A DNA stretch of 64,000 nt from Acridotheres tristis. Taxonomy: Eukaryota > Chordata > Aves > Passeriformes > Sturnidae. The notes under the pieces were generated by a model that saw only the letters and a list, made by a program, of their open reading frames with translations, was not told the origin of the DNA and did not search any database. The position numbers and the translations under genes were made by a program. Where the stretch lies: positions 16,518,736 to 16,582,735 of the forward strand of contig CM072893.1 in the NCBI GenBank assembly GCA_037013685.1, in the 5' to 3' direction. This document shows positions 50,201 to 58,897 of the stretch, piece after piece; the stretch's first letter is position 1, and each line of letters opens with the position of its first letter.

Positions 50201-53200
50201 GAGGCAACACACTAGAACTCCAGAAGAAGCAGGAAAGAGAGGCTTTTCAGAGTCCAGTTCAAACGTGCTAAATTACAGGGAGTTCAATTTGCAAGAAAAT
50301 TCCGTGCATAGTTTCTGGGAGATCTGGGCATTTCAGGCCTGGAAGAAGCAAAGCTTGGCTTAGTAGTGTTGAGCTTGTTTTTTAACTCTCCACAGGCTTA
50401 GTCAATCAACCCCATTCAGAGGTGCACTGATTAGAGGCAGAATCACCAAGCACCTAGAAACTCTCACTCCCATTACTGCAAACAAGAGCAGCTTTGTTCC
50501 TTACAAGTCCAACCTGATTTACTGCTTATCTCCACCTAAAGGCAGAATAATCCTGGTTTTGGTAGTAAAACTATCCTTGCAGTGGCCAACAACACTTAGC
50601 AGAAAAGAGTTTATGATTTCAAGGAAAGAACCAATACAGTCTTCTGGACTTCATAATCAATAAAAATGTGTTTTATAATATCATCTAATGTAAAAGAAAA
50701 ACAGTCCAGGACCAATACAGCCCATAAGCACAAGTGTTTCAAAAAGAAAGCTTTTCCCCTGAGGCAGCAAACTTAAAAAATGCAGAAACACTAGAAGTCC
50801 TTAAGTACCTTAAGGAGGTATTTAAATTACAAGAAGCTAAATTTTCTGCTCATTATGGGAATCATAAAATAGATCAGTGGAATAAGTCAGACCAAACAGA
50901 CAGGTGAGTAAGAATAGCAAATTTACAATTGCTTAACATAGGTACTTAATTTGGTATTTTCAATTGGCCTCACTGAATATTAATGCAATAGTGAAAAAAC
51001 TAAACATATGCATATTTATCAGAATTAGCTCTTTATTTTTAGCAATAAACCAAGCAGATTAGAATAATGATTTTTCACTTATAATCTTTTCGGAGCACAT
51101 ATTTCCAGATGTTTGCTTTCTTTTGCGAAGAAAAGTTGTTGAGCTAGAATCTCAGCTCTTGCTTTTCAGTTTCACAGCTGTCAGTAAAATCACATAGTGT
51201 TCTTTTCTGTCAGTGTCAGAATGTTCCTAGGAACTCAGCCCTCAGGAGGAAAAAGCAGGACATGGTAGAAAATTTAGTCTCATTTCTATGTGTTAATTTA
51301 TTTGCTCAGGGTTCAGGGAGTCCTCAAAACACTAGAGACAGCTCTTGATCTTGTACACTAGCAATTAAAAAAAGGTATAAAGCAATTTTATCAGTCAGTT
51401 AATGTTAGAACTGCAGCATAGTTTCCTTGTGGTGGGAGCAGAAAAGCTGTAACTGAGGCATTGCTGTGTCTAAGAGAGATAGGGGTCTGAGCAATCTGAT
51501 CTAAAGATGTCTCTGCCCATTGCAGAGGGCTTGGATTAGGTGAGCTTTAGAGGTACCTTCTAACCCAAACCTTCTCATGATTCTGTAATTGTATGAATAA
51601 TACATACAAAGATCTTCTGGGGCACCCGGGACAAATCCAGCCATGGATTCATAAAGCTCTTCATCGGAGCCTGGATTCAAGGAACATTTCATTAACAGAT
51701 CAGTGGACAGATGAGCCATGGACTCATAAACAGACTCATCCTCCTCGCCTTGCATCAGCTCTTCCTTAATGTGACTCTTTAGCATATCAGCAGTTTCCTG
51801 GAGAGGAAGGAGGGCAAGGAAAAAAAAAAAAAAATCAAGTCACTTTTAAATAAAGAATCTAGAGAATAAAAGCAAACAAAAAACACCTCACTTTTTCATC
51901 AGTGATGGAAAAAACCTCTGAAGACAGCTCATTCCCAAAGATTAAGGCTTCTCAAGTGTCTTAAATCCCCACTACAGTTGTCTGGGACAAACTTTCTGTG
52001 TTGTATTACTAGGTAACAAAGGTGAAACAAGGGCCGCTGACACATTCTGAGTAGCCATTACAGCCTCTAGCTCCATCACATTCATGTCCTACCCAATGTC
52101 TGCAAACTCCCAGAACAGAAGCACAGCTCATTCTAAAAATACAAATGGTGGTCAAAGGCTATTTTGGGGCATGCATAGCTAACCGTAAGGGGTAAAGCTT
52201 ATCACATGCAGAGCACTTGCAAAATAGCAAAGTTTTAGCTTTGATGTAGATTGAGTTTCAGTTTCTTGGCATTAGCAGCAGCATGTAACACCCAGAGTGG
52301 GAGTACACAGACCCTTTTCTGTGATATTAACAGGAAACCTCACAGCAGACAGCAGTTCATGTAATACAGGCAACTTCTGATTCACAGGAAAGCAGAATCC
52401 TTTCTTATGCATTTGCAACATAGAGCGAGGGGGAAGGCAGAGCTTCACCAAATTACACACAAGGAAGCAAAATGTAAAGTTTCATCCCATCCTTATTCCC
52501 AAACTCCAATTATGTCGCAAGTACAGCCATCTTAACAGCTGCAATACTACAAGATATTCTTCCATCCATAAATGCCAGCTCATGGGTCTTCAATCTACAG
52601 GGCATGTGTGTCAAAGCTGTGTACACATGCTTCCCTCCACAGCCAAAACGGGCCAGGCCAGTAGCAATGCTTTACAGAGGCGCAGAGGAACCTTTGCCAG
52701 AGAGAAAACTGAGATGAGAGATGAGTAAAGGGGTTTACTGTGATTTTCAGACATCCATACTACCAGTGATAGTGGTCACTTCCTTGCAGTGGTCACACTT
52801 TTGCAGATGATTTGTGTGCTTTGCACTGTCCTGCACTGAGCTTGATGGTCAGTAAGGAGAACCTACTCTTAACACAGCTCTGTCACTGTGCTGGTGGAGA
52901 GAATATGGGAGGAGCACCATACTGCAACGTTGGAAGGACTTCTTGCACATGTCTCACTTACCCCCGTGCAAAGATTTTGATCACACAATTTACAGTTTCT
53001 GCAGCCCTCCTGATCTGATTATGAAATTACTTTTATTTAGCTCTAATGTATAATGTCAAGAAACAAGGCCCAAGTCCAAGAACTACCCATGCCTCCTAAA
53101 TGAGGCTTAAACACTACAGCAATTGGCTGGCAGAACCACACTAAAGCTGGCAGATCCATCACCCAGCACTCAGACAACGTTAAGGACAATTAAACAGAAC

Positions 53201-56200
53201 TTTTCAACCTAAAGCAAAGGCAAATAGAATTCATATGACCTGAATCATGGAGCTCCTTGTTATTTCGAAGCATACAGGCCAGAAACAGCTCAAACTGAAA
53301 CGAACAGAGAAACTCTACGCATACCCAAGTACTGCACAGAAACAATTGTTTGGCGCAGCTGGGGTCAGGCCCGTGTCATAATCTGGAAAAGTCAGAGTGC
53401 TGTTTTCTGGGAGTGGGGTTAGCTCAAAGAGAAATGAACTGCAAATTGGGATCCCTGATAGAACAAACTGGGCATGGACAGCTATACCAATGCAGGCAGA
53501 AATGGCTATCAAGTGGAACAGGCAGACTACACAGATCAGCTGTGAATGAGCTAGTAAGCAATCCTGACAATACTATAGCTAATAAGAGAGGACCTCAGAT
53601 TGTATCTTCCCAAACATATTCTGTTCCCATATTACTCCCTAAAGCAAGCTGAATGAAGGGGCTCTTTTCCCAGGATTGGAATTAGAAGAGCACACTAGGC
53701 ACCAACCACATCCCTGCAGAAACTTCATTAGATGGACGGAGGAATGGAAGCCAGCATGGCACTCTCTGCTTCCATCTTACTTGCTCTGTACAAAAGCCCC
53801 AGGAACTTCCCTGGCTCCAGGGACACACCAACCCTCCAGCCTGAAAGCTTTCAGCATGGCTGGATGTCTGTCTTCTACACTCTACCACAACTTTATCACC
53901 CCATCACTCCTGCTGAAGTATCACCAAGTGCCAGACTTGGTGCCAGAGCCTGCTGCACCTGGGGCAGGATGAGGCAGAAAGCCTGCTCAGCTCCTCTTAC
54001 CACATATTCATCAATGAACTGGCGGAGATCCTTAAAGCCATGCTTTTCTGCTATGGTGTTTGGGTAGTGGCCATACTTGTTGGCTACGCTGTAGGCCTGC
54101 AGTGCTCCAGGGCATGTAAGCAGCAAGGCAGTAAGGTTCTTCAGCCCATATCTTGCAGAGAAGTGAAGCAGTGTTGGCAGCTCCTCATCCCTCTGATCTG
54201 TGAGAACAGGAGCCCATTAGAACACAAGTTTTTCTCTAGTAGTAACAGAGCCAGCAGGTGAGAAACAGACACAGCAAACACATAGACCAAAGCAGCTGTG
54301 AAATCTCTGAAAGTATAGATATGGTTTCAAAATCGAGCTAACTGTACAAATTATCTTGTGCATCTCCAGGCTTAAGTCCTATAACCTTTAGTGGGGAATA
54401 TGGCTTCTTAGACCATCATTACAAAAAGACATAAATAACCCAACTGCTCAGTGCCCACTGTGTATCTTATGGGGTTTGGGGAAAAGAACTGGGTTCTAGA
54501 GAAACGGCACATGAGACAGAGAGGAACAAAGCAGAAAACCTGAGAGACATTTGGGGAGCAATATCTTTCACTCTGGTTTGAAGCTATCTACATAGCAGCA
54601 TCTGCCACAGTGCAGGGAAGTGAGAATGATACATGTAATAAAAAAAGGGTCACCTGACTCAAATGGCAACCCCCTTTCTATAGACATAATCAAATTGAGC
54701 TTCCTAGCTGAGATACAAGGTTTTTGTCACAGCCGGTGCAGGTACCACACACTGCAGTGTTAAGGTGCTTCAAGGTAAAGCAACTCATACAAAGAAAATA
54801 TAAAAATAAACCAAGAATCTTTAAACTTACTTGCTGTCATATCTTCTTCTTCCAGCTGGTTAATTCCAAACAGGTGTAGACCACTGGCAGGAATGTTCTT
54901 CTTGAGTGACTCAGTCAACAGTTTGTCCAGGGCTTCTATGCTGTATGGCACAATTTTAAAGGCCTACAGATAAATTGAAAGTACTTTTGTTTGGTAGAGT
55001 CTGGAGATTCAGTTAAGGTGAGATTTACATGGTGTTTTTATTATTTAACACAATCAGAAAACAGTAGGTATAAACACAGAAGGTAAAAATGTTCAGGTCA
55101 AACAAAGAACTTGAATGGCTTCCTGGTGCAGAAACAGAGTATCATCAACCTCAAGAGATGAGAACTCTATACTCCACAAGACAGAGCACAATGAGAAAGT
55201 CACTCATGCACCTGGAAGCACAGAAAACTTGCTTCCTACTTTCTTGCCAGGTATACACTTACTTCTGAAACTGTTCCAATGAAATGTCACTCCTGCTTTA
55301 AGTATGCACTAGTCCATTTTGAATTGTTCTGGTACAAACTCTGCATTTGGCTTTTGAAGTAGTTCTTTACTACTGGGAAGCAGGAATATTCCCTAAGCAG
55401 AGGCATCAACCAGTACCAACTGCAACACAATGTGAACTAAAAAGCAAGGGAAAGAGTCTCCCCTGCCCCAGGTATATTGGTGTCTAACAAGGCTACTCTG
55501 TAGGCTTCCACTACACGGCAGATCAGGAGCATGCAGGCAGGCAACAGGACAACACAGCAGAAAACTTTCTTGTGCAAGCTTTACCCCTCTAATAGGGTTC
55601 AGGTACCCCAAGTGGGCAAAACAGAATAGGGAAACTGAGTGGCTGTATTGAAAAAGTAAGTGCTAAGAATCAACAAATCATTTTATGTTACTCTGCTTCC
55701 TCCAGCTAATATGAATCTTTGCTACTATTTACATCTTTTATTTAGTAATGCCTAGGTAGAAATTCTAAAACAATTTATTTCTTTACAGTACTTTCTGTTA
55801 TATCAAGTTCTGTCATTCCAATCTTGTGAAGTCATTAAGGTCTAAATGTGGGTGTTGAGTGCATTTTTTTTTAGTTTGATAACCTGGCTCACCTTAGCCA
55901 GCTATGTGCTCCAGAGACAGAAAAAACACCCATGCTTTCAATAAAAGGGGATATTAGAGGTAGGTGAAAATCCCTAAATAACCTTGCATTTCTTCATTTT
56001 AGAAGAGCTACTTCATGGCAAGCACCTTTGCTTATGCCTACTTGTCTAGCCTCTGAAAGAGCTGGTTTCCAAAGTAGCTGTTTGCTAAACTCCTTACCTG
56101 GCACATGAACTGTACAGGGTTGGCTGCATTAGCCAACAGATTGCTGATTTCCTCCATGTCAGTATGGTAAGTGACACTTGTTTCTCCCACCATCAAGTCC

Positions 56201-58897
56201 CCTGAATATATCTGCAGGGGCACTGTCCCAGAGGTTAAATCTTTGAAAGGAAAGAGCAAAAACCATCATTAGCACAAACAACAGGCATGAGTTTGCATGA
56301 CATACTGTGAGGACAGAAGTTTGGATATACCCCAGATGGATACCAAAACAGTTTGTTATATTGAATTCATGAAAAGTCATGAAAAGAGTCATGATCTTGG
56401 AACACTAGGTAGGAAAGAACTTTGGAACTACCTTCTTTATAGCTATATCAATGTACATAACCTGCTAGGTCCTCTGCTAACAGTAGACTGGACCACTAAT
56501 GTTAGAAGTGCTCCAGCTTGAACTAGAAAGCCTCACATTTCTCCACCCTTCGCTTCTCTGGAGCTGTCTATAAAGCCATACCATAAATACAAATAGCTGA
56601 GGAAAAAGGGGAGAGAAATTAGAAAAGTCACTAGAGATTTTGCAACCTCTGTCAGCCTCACTAGTCTCTGAATAAAAGCAATAAAAAGGAATTCCAGCTT
56701 TGCAACTTCACCCATCCACAGGATTATCTTCTACCTGCACCTTGGAGCTTCTTGATGTTTCGTCTAGTATGCATTTGTAAGTCTGAACTTTCTGTTTGAA
56801 ACACAGATATTTTGAATCCCACTAAAATTAGTCTTTCCATGTTAACAACTCAGGAAATGATGAAACAGTTAATAACACAAAGGAATTAAAAATTATTTCT
56901 CTTACTCTTAGAAACTTTAGACCTTACATTGTACACTCCATCAATGTGAAGGTCATGTTTATAATTCAAAGTGCAAGTTAGTTTCCAGGTCAGTGTTTAT
57001 ATCATAAGTCTTGATTTAAGACAGATTAAATTAAGCCTTTATATGTTCATGAGGTCACCTTTTTTAAATCAACCCACTTCACTGACTTTATGGTAGTTGC
57101 TACAATGACTATTAGTCTCTATTCTCAGAGAAAATGGCACAATGACTCTTCAAGAGGACAGACCAAAGTAGATTAAAATAATGCTGAGAAAATAAATATC
57201 CATCTTTAAGGCTCTGAAATCATGCCTTTAAGAGTCAGTGAACCTAAAGTTTAGACAACCTTCAGTTTTGTAAATGTAAATATTTTGAGTGACAGAACAT
57301 ACCTAAATTAAAAGGCAAGCCAGAATAGTTTCAGCTCTGATCACAGAGATCACTACACATTAAACATATGCCGTTATAGCCATGTAATTATTTACTGGCA
57401 CTTACCTTCTCTCTTGGTCCCCTGCCAACGCTAACATGGTGGTGCTCATAACACACAGCTAAGTTCAAAGTGCTCTACAAGCTGCAATCTGTTTTCACAA
57501 CTCCCAGCAAGGTGTTTCCACCCTGCAACCCTACTGCTGCTGAGGGGAAAACAGAACCCACAAGCAGAAGTTTCTCTCAGTTCCTCATCAAAAGTATCAC
57601 AGGTGAGAATGCAAGTTCAAGATTTTCTGGACTCAAGTTTTTCTGCATTGCAATCTTTACCCTTATCCCCCTGGGACTTCCCAGGACAGGCAGGTTGAGA
57701 TAGAAACGAAGCAGTGGGGAACGGAATGTGAGGGGAAGAAAAAAGAAAAACTCAGTCCAACTTACTTGGAGCCTTCACAGAGATTGTGTACTCGTTCTCC
57801 ATCTCAGCCAGCACACGCACAGAAGATGAATTCTCTGGAGAAAATTCAACTTCAGTTTTCATTTCACCATCTAGTTTACATTTCATGATAATATAAACTG
57901 TTGTCTGCACCTAAGACAAAAGGCATTACAACACACAGGTTCAAAATAAAAACACTTATTTGGTTAAGTGCATTTTCTAGGGATTTTGTTCTCATTGCAA
58001 CTAACACATCAATTACTATCTATCATTTTCACAGTTTTGAATTGTTTTCAGGAGCATCTTCTAGTCACAGACTAACCGGGCAGGTGGCTTCTGCTACAGC
58101 ATGCACCACTATAGATGCAAGCATTAAACTGGTAGAACTCCAGATAAATTAGATAGATTTATAAACTGATTAGGGCTAGATTTATAAAATTATTTACTTT
58201 CAGCTCTATCCATCTCTTCTCTTAAGCAGCACAGCCACATGCTAAACAAAAGGAAGAAACCTAGACTCTTTCTATCTGAGGAGATGCTATACTTAAAAAG
58301 TACTGTTTTTCAGGCAAGAAGCCATGATCCAAGCTTTTCAGTGTCACTTGCAAGCATGCACCAGAATTGCCATATTAGACTGGATACTGACTGTGGAGTT
58401 GATCAGTTCATTACAGTCATCTTACTCCATTTACCACTAGAACAGAGGAAGGGAAGAGTGTGCACCTGCATCCCAACAGCCAAGCCAAGCAGCTATGTTA
58501 ATGAGACAGTCATTAAGTGACACCACAGCCTAGGCAGCACTAAGCACCGCAGCTACCAAGTTACTCCTGGGCCTAGGGAGCCAAGCCCATAAAACAAGAG
58601 TCATAGATAATAGGGGGCTGAGAAGGAAGGTGACAGAAGAAGAATTTGGGATAATTTCCAGGCCTCTACATCTGACCATTACAAAGCAGCATAATGGGTT
58701 GCACCAGCTCACAGTAAGAACACAGCCCAAGGAGTGGACATACAGTACCCCACATTGTATGCGGCTGGGCTGCACCACTGGACCGTCCCCAGTGCTCTTG
58801 GATGATTCATGTTCTTCACTCATGGCAAGTTTCTGGGAGTCAGCCGGATTCTTCTCGTCTTCTGTTTCTGTATCAGTCACAGAGTCACAGCCTGAGT
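41245..58897 (-). CDS. PIK3AP1: PIK3AP1 (BCAP) gene, 3' part (15 coding exons)
   Basis: Phosphoinositide-3-kinase adaptor protein 1, the B-cell adaptor that links CD19/B-cell receptor and Toll-like receptor signalling to PI3-kinase and restrains inflammatory signalling. Fifteen exons from 58897 down to the stop at 41245-41247 join to 1967 nt (654 complete residues plus stop), all GT-AG with consistent phases. They match human exons 3-17, recalled from memory as about residues 145-805 of 805. In order: the acidic DSGCDSVTDTE linker, the DBB (Dof/BCAP/BANK) region, ankyrin-like repeats, YxxM motifs that bind p85 SH2 domains, an SH3-type proline motif RPPVPVPRP, a coiled coil, and a proline-rich tail ending PPPVPPRGR. 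The N-terminal TIR-like exons lie beyond the right edge. One of the four YxxM tyrosines appears to be histidine. Identity is near certain. Confidence 0.97.
41300..42373 (-). other. PIK3AP1 last intron
   Basis: Just over 1 kb between the proline-rich exon and the terminal exon. Open frames on both strands carry no recognisable motif. Confidence 0.75.
42374..42483 (-). CDS. PIK3AP1: PIK3AP1 exon 16-equivalent (proline-rich)
   Basis: 110 nt. It encodes DSEVPETARSRSPVLHQVER, then IPFPERPPRVPPRGAS plus two bases. The RSRSP and ERPPRVPPR anchors match human; the piece between them is shorter and diverged. The acceptor is TTTTAG and the donor GTAAAA. Confidence 0.93.
42670..42740 (-). CDS. PIK3AP1: PIK3AP1 exon 15-equivalent (Ser-rich)
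   Basis: 71 nt. It encodes SASNRSSTRSILSVSSGMEG followed by DSE, aligning with human SNRSSTRSLLSVSSGMEGD. The acceptor is CTCCAG and the donor GTAAGC; phase 0 at the end. It is too short to stand out as an open frame. Confidence 0.94.
42741..44476 (-). other. PIK3AP1 intron before the Ser-rich exon
   Basis: A 1.7-kb intron. Its first about 250 bp (44476-44229) stay open in the exon's frame. No repeats were recognised. Confidence 0.75.
44477..44632 (-). CDS. PIK3AP1: PIK3AP1 exon 14-equivalent
   Basis: 156 nt. It encodes LEITVPIRHSHNTLGKPECG, then IYEYAPRKNFYPPKKELKRG and DWKTESTSSTT. It aligns with human DLEITVPIRHS and RRGDWKTDSTSST. The donor GTAAGC lies at 44476-44471. The frame stays open for about 80 codons past the donor to a stop near 44229, so the splice site was placed by phase and by the next exon's homology. 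Confidence 0.94.
44747..44819 (-). CDS. PIK3AP1: PIK3AP1 exon 13-equivalent (coiled-coil segment)
   Basis: 73 nt. It encodes ENLKRLRDSITRRQMEKQKK, then DKSA: a short basic helical segment matching human ENLKRLRDSITRRQ. The acceptor is TTTTAG. The donor GTAGTC is weak but sits at the conserved position and keeps phase. Confidence 0.93.
44820..46346 (-). other. PIK3AP1 intron before the coiled-coil exon
   Basis: A 1.5-kb intron with no recognised repeat, RNA gene or extra exon. Confidence 0.75.
46347..46552 (-). CDS. PIK3AP1: PIK3AP1 exon 12-equivalent (most conserved C-terminal exon)
   Basis: 206 nt. It encodes TIVRPVRDLSQSSIYDPFAG, then MKTPGQRQLITLQEQVKMGI and DEAVLHFKEWQLNQKKRSES. It is nearly identical to mammalian BCAP and leads into the coiled coil. 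The acceptor is TTTCAG and the donor GTACAG; phase 0. Confidence 0.97.
46553..47205 (-). other. PIK3AP1 intron after the short exon
   Basis: 0.65 kb of unique sequence with a 12-base A run near 46648. Nothing else was seen. Confidence 0.75.
47206..47268 (-). CDS. PIK3AP1: PIK3AP1 exon 11-equivalent (short exon)
   Basis: 63 nt. It encodes FAQKAQRPENLYVPRGRIKK, which aligns with the human FAEKSQERPGNFYV segment. The acceptor is CTGCAG and the donor GTAAGG. Because it is a multiple of three with matching phases, skipping it would keep the frame. Confidence 0.92.
47269..48053 (-). other. PIK3AP1 intron after the SH3-motif exon
   Basis: 0.8 kb of unique sequence with no recognised feature. Confidence 0.75.
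48054..48233 (-). CDS. PIK3AP1: PIK3AP1 exon 10-equivalent (SH3-binding proline motif)
   Basis: 180 nt. It encodes GGSMDVPDSEEGGHEQYGED, then VYYSVEQDPFPQEMA and RPPVPVPRPESSSPQPDNEL. The proline motif is a conserved SH3 ligand, and DVYYSV is an aligned tyrosine cluster. The first third is poorly conserved with mammals. The acceptor is TTGTAG and the donor GTGAGT. Confidence 0.95.
48234..48751 (-). other. PIK3AP1 intron after the YVEM exon
   Basis: 0.5 kb of AT-rich unique sequence with no recognised feature. Confidence 0.75.
48752..48847 (-). CDS. PIK3AP1: PIK3AP1 exon 9-equivalent (YVEM motif)
   Basis: 96 nt. It completes a tyrosine split by the intron and continues VEMLQSKPDT, giving the YVEM motif, then TTKDSMLRKFLE. 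The acceptor is a long T tract plus CAG, the donor GTGAGA. The linker between YVEM and KDSM is diverged from human, but both ends align. Confidence 0.95.
48848..51607 (-). other. PIK3AP1 intron after the YESM exon
   Basis: 2.8 kb. A CR1 tail fills about 51480-51590, next to the donor. The rest is unique AT-rich sequence. Confidence 0.78.
51480..51590 (+). mobile_element. CR1 LINE 3' end fragment beside a PIK3AP1 donor
   Basis: A short CR1 tail containing GATGTCTCTGCCCATTGCAG, CCTTCTAACCCAAACC and a final ATGATTCTGTAATT. It is antisense to PIK3AP1 and ends only about 18-20 bp from the exon edge at 51608. Confidence 0.85.
51608..51797 (-). CDS. PIK3AP1: PIK3AP1 exon 8-equivalent (two YESM motifs)
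   Basis: 190 nt. It encodes ETADMLKSHIKEELM, then two YxxM motifs: YESM with its tyrosine codon at 51728-51726 and YESM at 51653-51651. These are the classical docking sites for p85 SH2 domains after phosphorylation by Syk/Btk-type kinases. The exon ends EDL plus one base at donor GTATGT. A CR1 fragment begins about 20 bp inside the following intron. Confidence 0.97.
51798..54000 (-). other. PIK3AP1 intron after the ankyrin-like exon
   Basis: 2.2 kb with a 14-base A run near 51821, just upstream of the next exon's acceptor tract. No repeat family was recognised. Confidence 0.75.
54001..54197 (-). CDS. PIK3AP1: PIK3AP1 exon 7-equivalent (ankyrin-like repeats)
   Basis: 197 nt. It encodes QRDEELPTLLHFSARYGLKN, then ALLLTCPGALQAYSVANKYG and KHGFKDLRQFIDEYV. 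The TLLHFSARYG and NTIAEKHG pieces have the shape of ankyrin-repeat helices, as expected for the DBB family. The acceptor is TCACAG and the donor GTAAGA; phase 0. Confidence 0.96.
54198..54830 (-). other. PIK3AP1 intron before the ankyrin-like exon
   Basis: 0.6 kb of unique sequence with no recognised feature. Confidence 0.75.
54831..54963 (-). CDS. PIK3AP1: PIK3AP1 exon 6-equivalent
   Basis: 133 nt. It encodes AFKIVPYSIEALDKLL, then KKNIPASGLHLFGINQLEEE and DMTA, strongly conserved with the mammalian protein. It bridges the DBB region and the ankyrin-like repeats. The acceptor is CTGTAG and the donor GTAAGT; one base carries over. Confidence 0.96.
54964..56097 (-). other. PIK3AP1 intron after the second DBB exon
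   Basis: 1.1 kb of unique sequence with no recognised feature. Confidence 0.75.
56098..56240 (-). CDS. PIK3AP1: PIK3AP1 exon 5-equivalent (DBB domain, altered YxxM)
   Basis: 143 nt. It encodes LTSGTVPLQIYSGDLMV, then TSVTYHTDMEEISNLL and ANPVQFMCQ. In human and mouse the corresponding stretch reads YYTDM and gives the first YxxM motif; here the codon at 56166-56164 is CAT, so the motif is HTDM. The acceptor is CAAAG, the donor GTAAGG; phase 0 at the end. Confidence 0.95.
56241..57765 (-). other. PIK3AP1 intron between the DBB exons
   Basis: 1.5 kb of unique AT-rich sequence with no recognised feature. Confidence 0.75.
57766..57910 (-). CDS. PIK3AP1: PIK3AP1 exon 4-equivalent (DBB domain)
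   Basis: 145 nt. It encodes VQTTVYIIMKCKLDGE, then VEFSPENSSSVRV and MENEYTISVKAP, the immunoglobulin-like (IPT/TIG-type) part of the DBB domain used for adaptor dimerisation. The acceptor is CTTAG and the donor GTAAGT. One base of an asparagine codon carries over. Confidence 0.95.
57911..58748 (-). other. PIK3AP1 intron before the first DBB exon
   Basis: 0.8 kb of unique sequence. Short open frames on the plus strand have no family features. Confidence 0.75.
58749..58897 (-). CDS. PIK3AP1: PIK3AP1 exon 3-equivalent (acidic linker)
   Basis: 149 nt. It completes an aspartate codon and encodes SGCDSVTDTETEDEK..., ending VVQPSRIQCG, which joins the TIR-like region to the DBB domain. The middle is poorly conserved relative to human. 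The acceptor is TTTTAG at 58898-58899 and the donor GTACTG; the exon ends in phase 0. The open frame continues upstream of the acceptor but does not resemble BCAP there. Confidence 0.94.
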
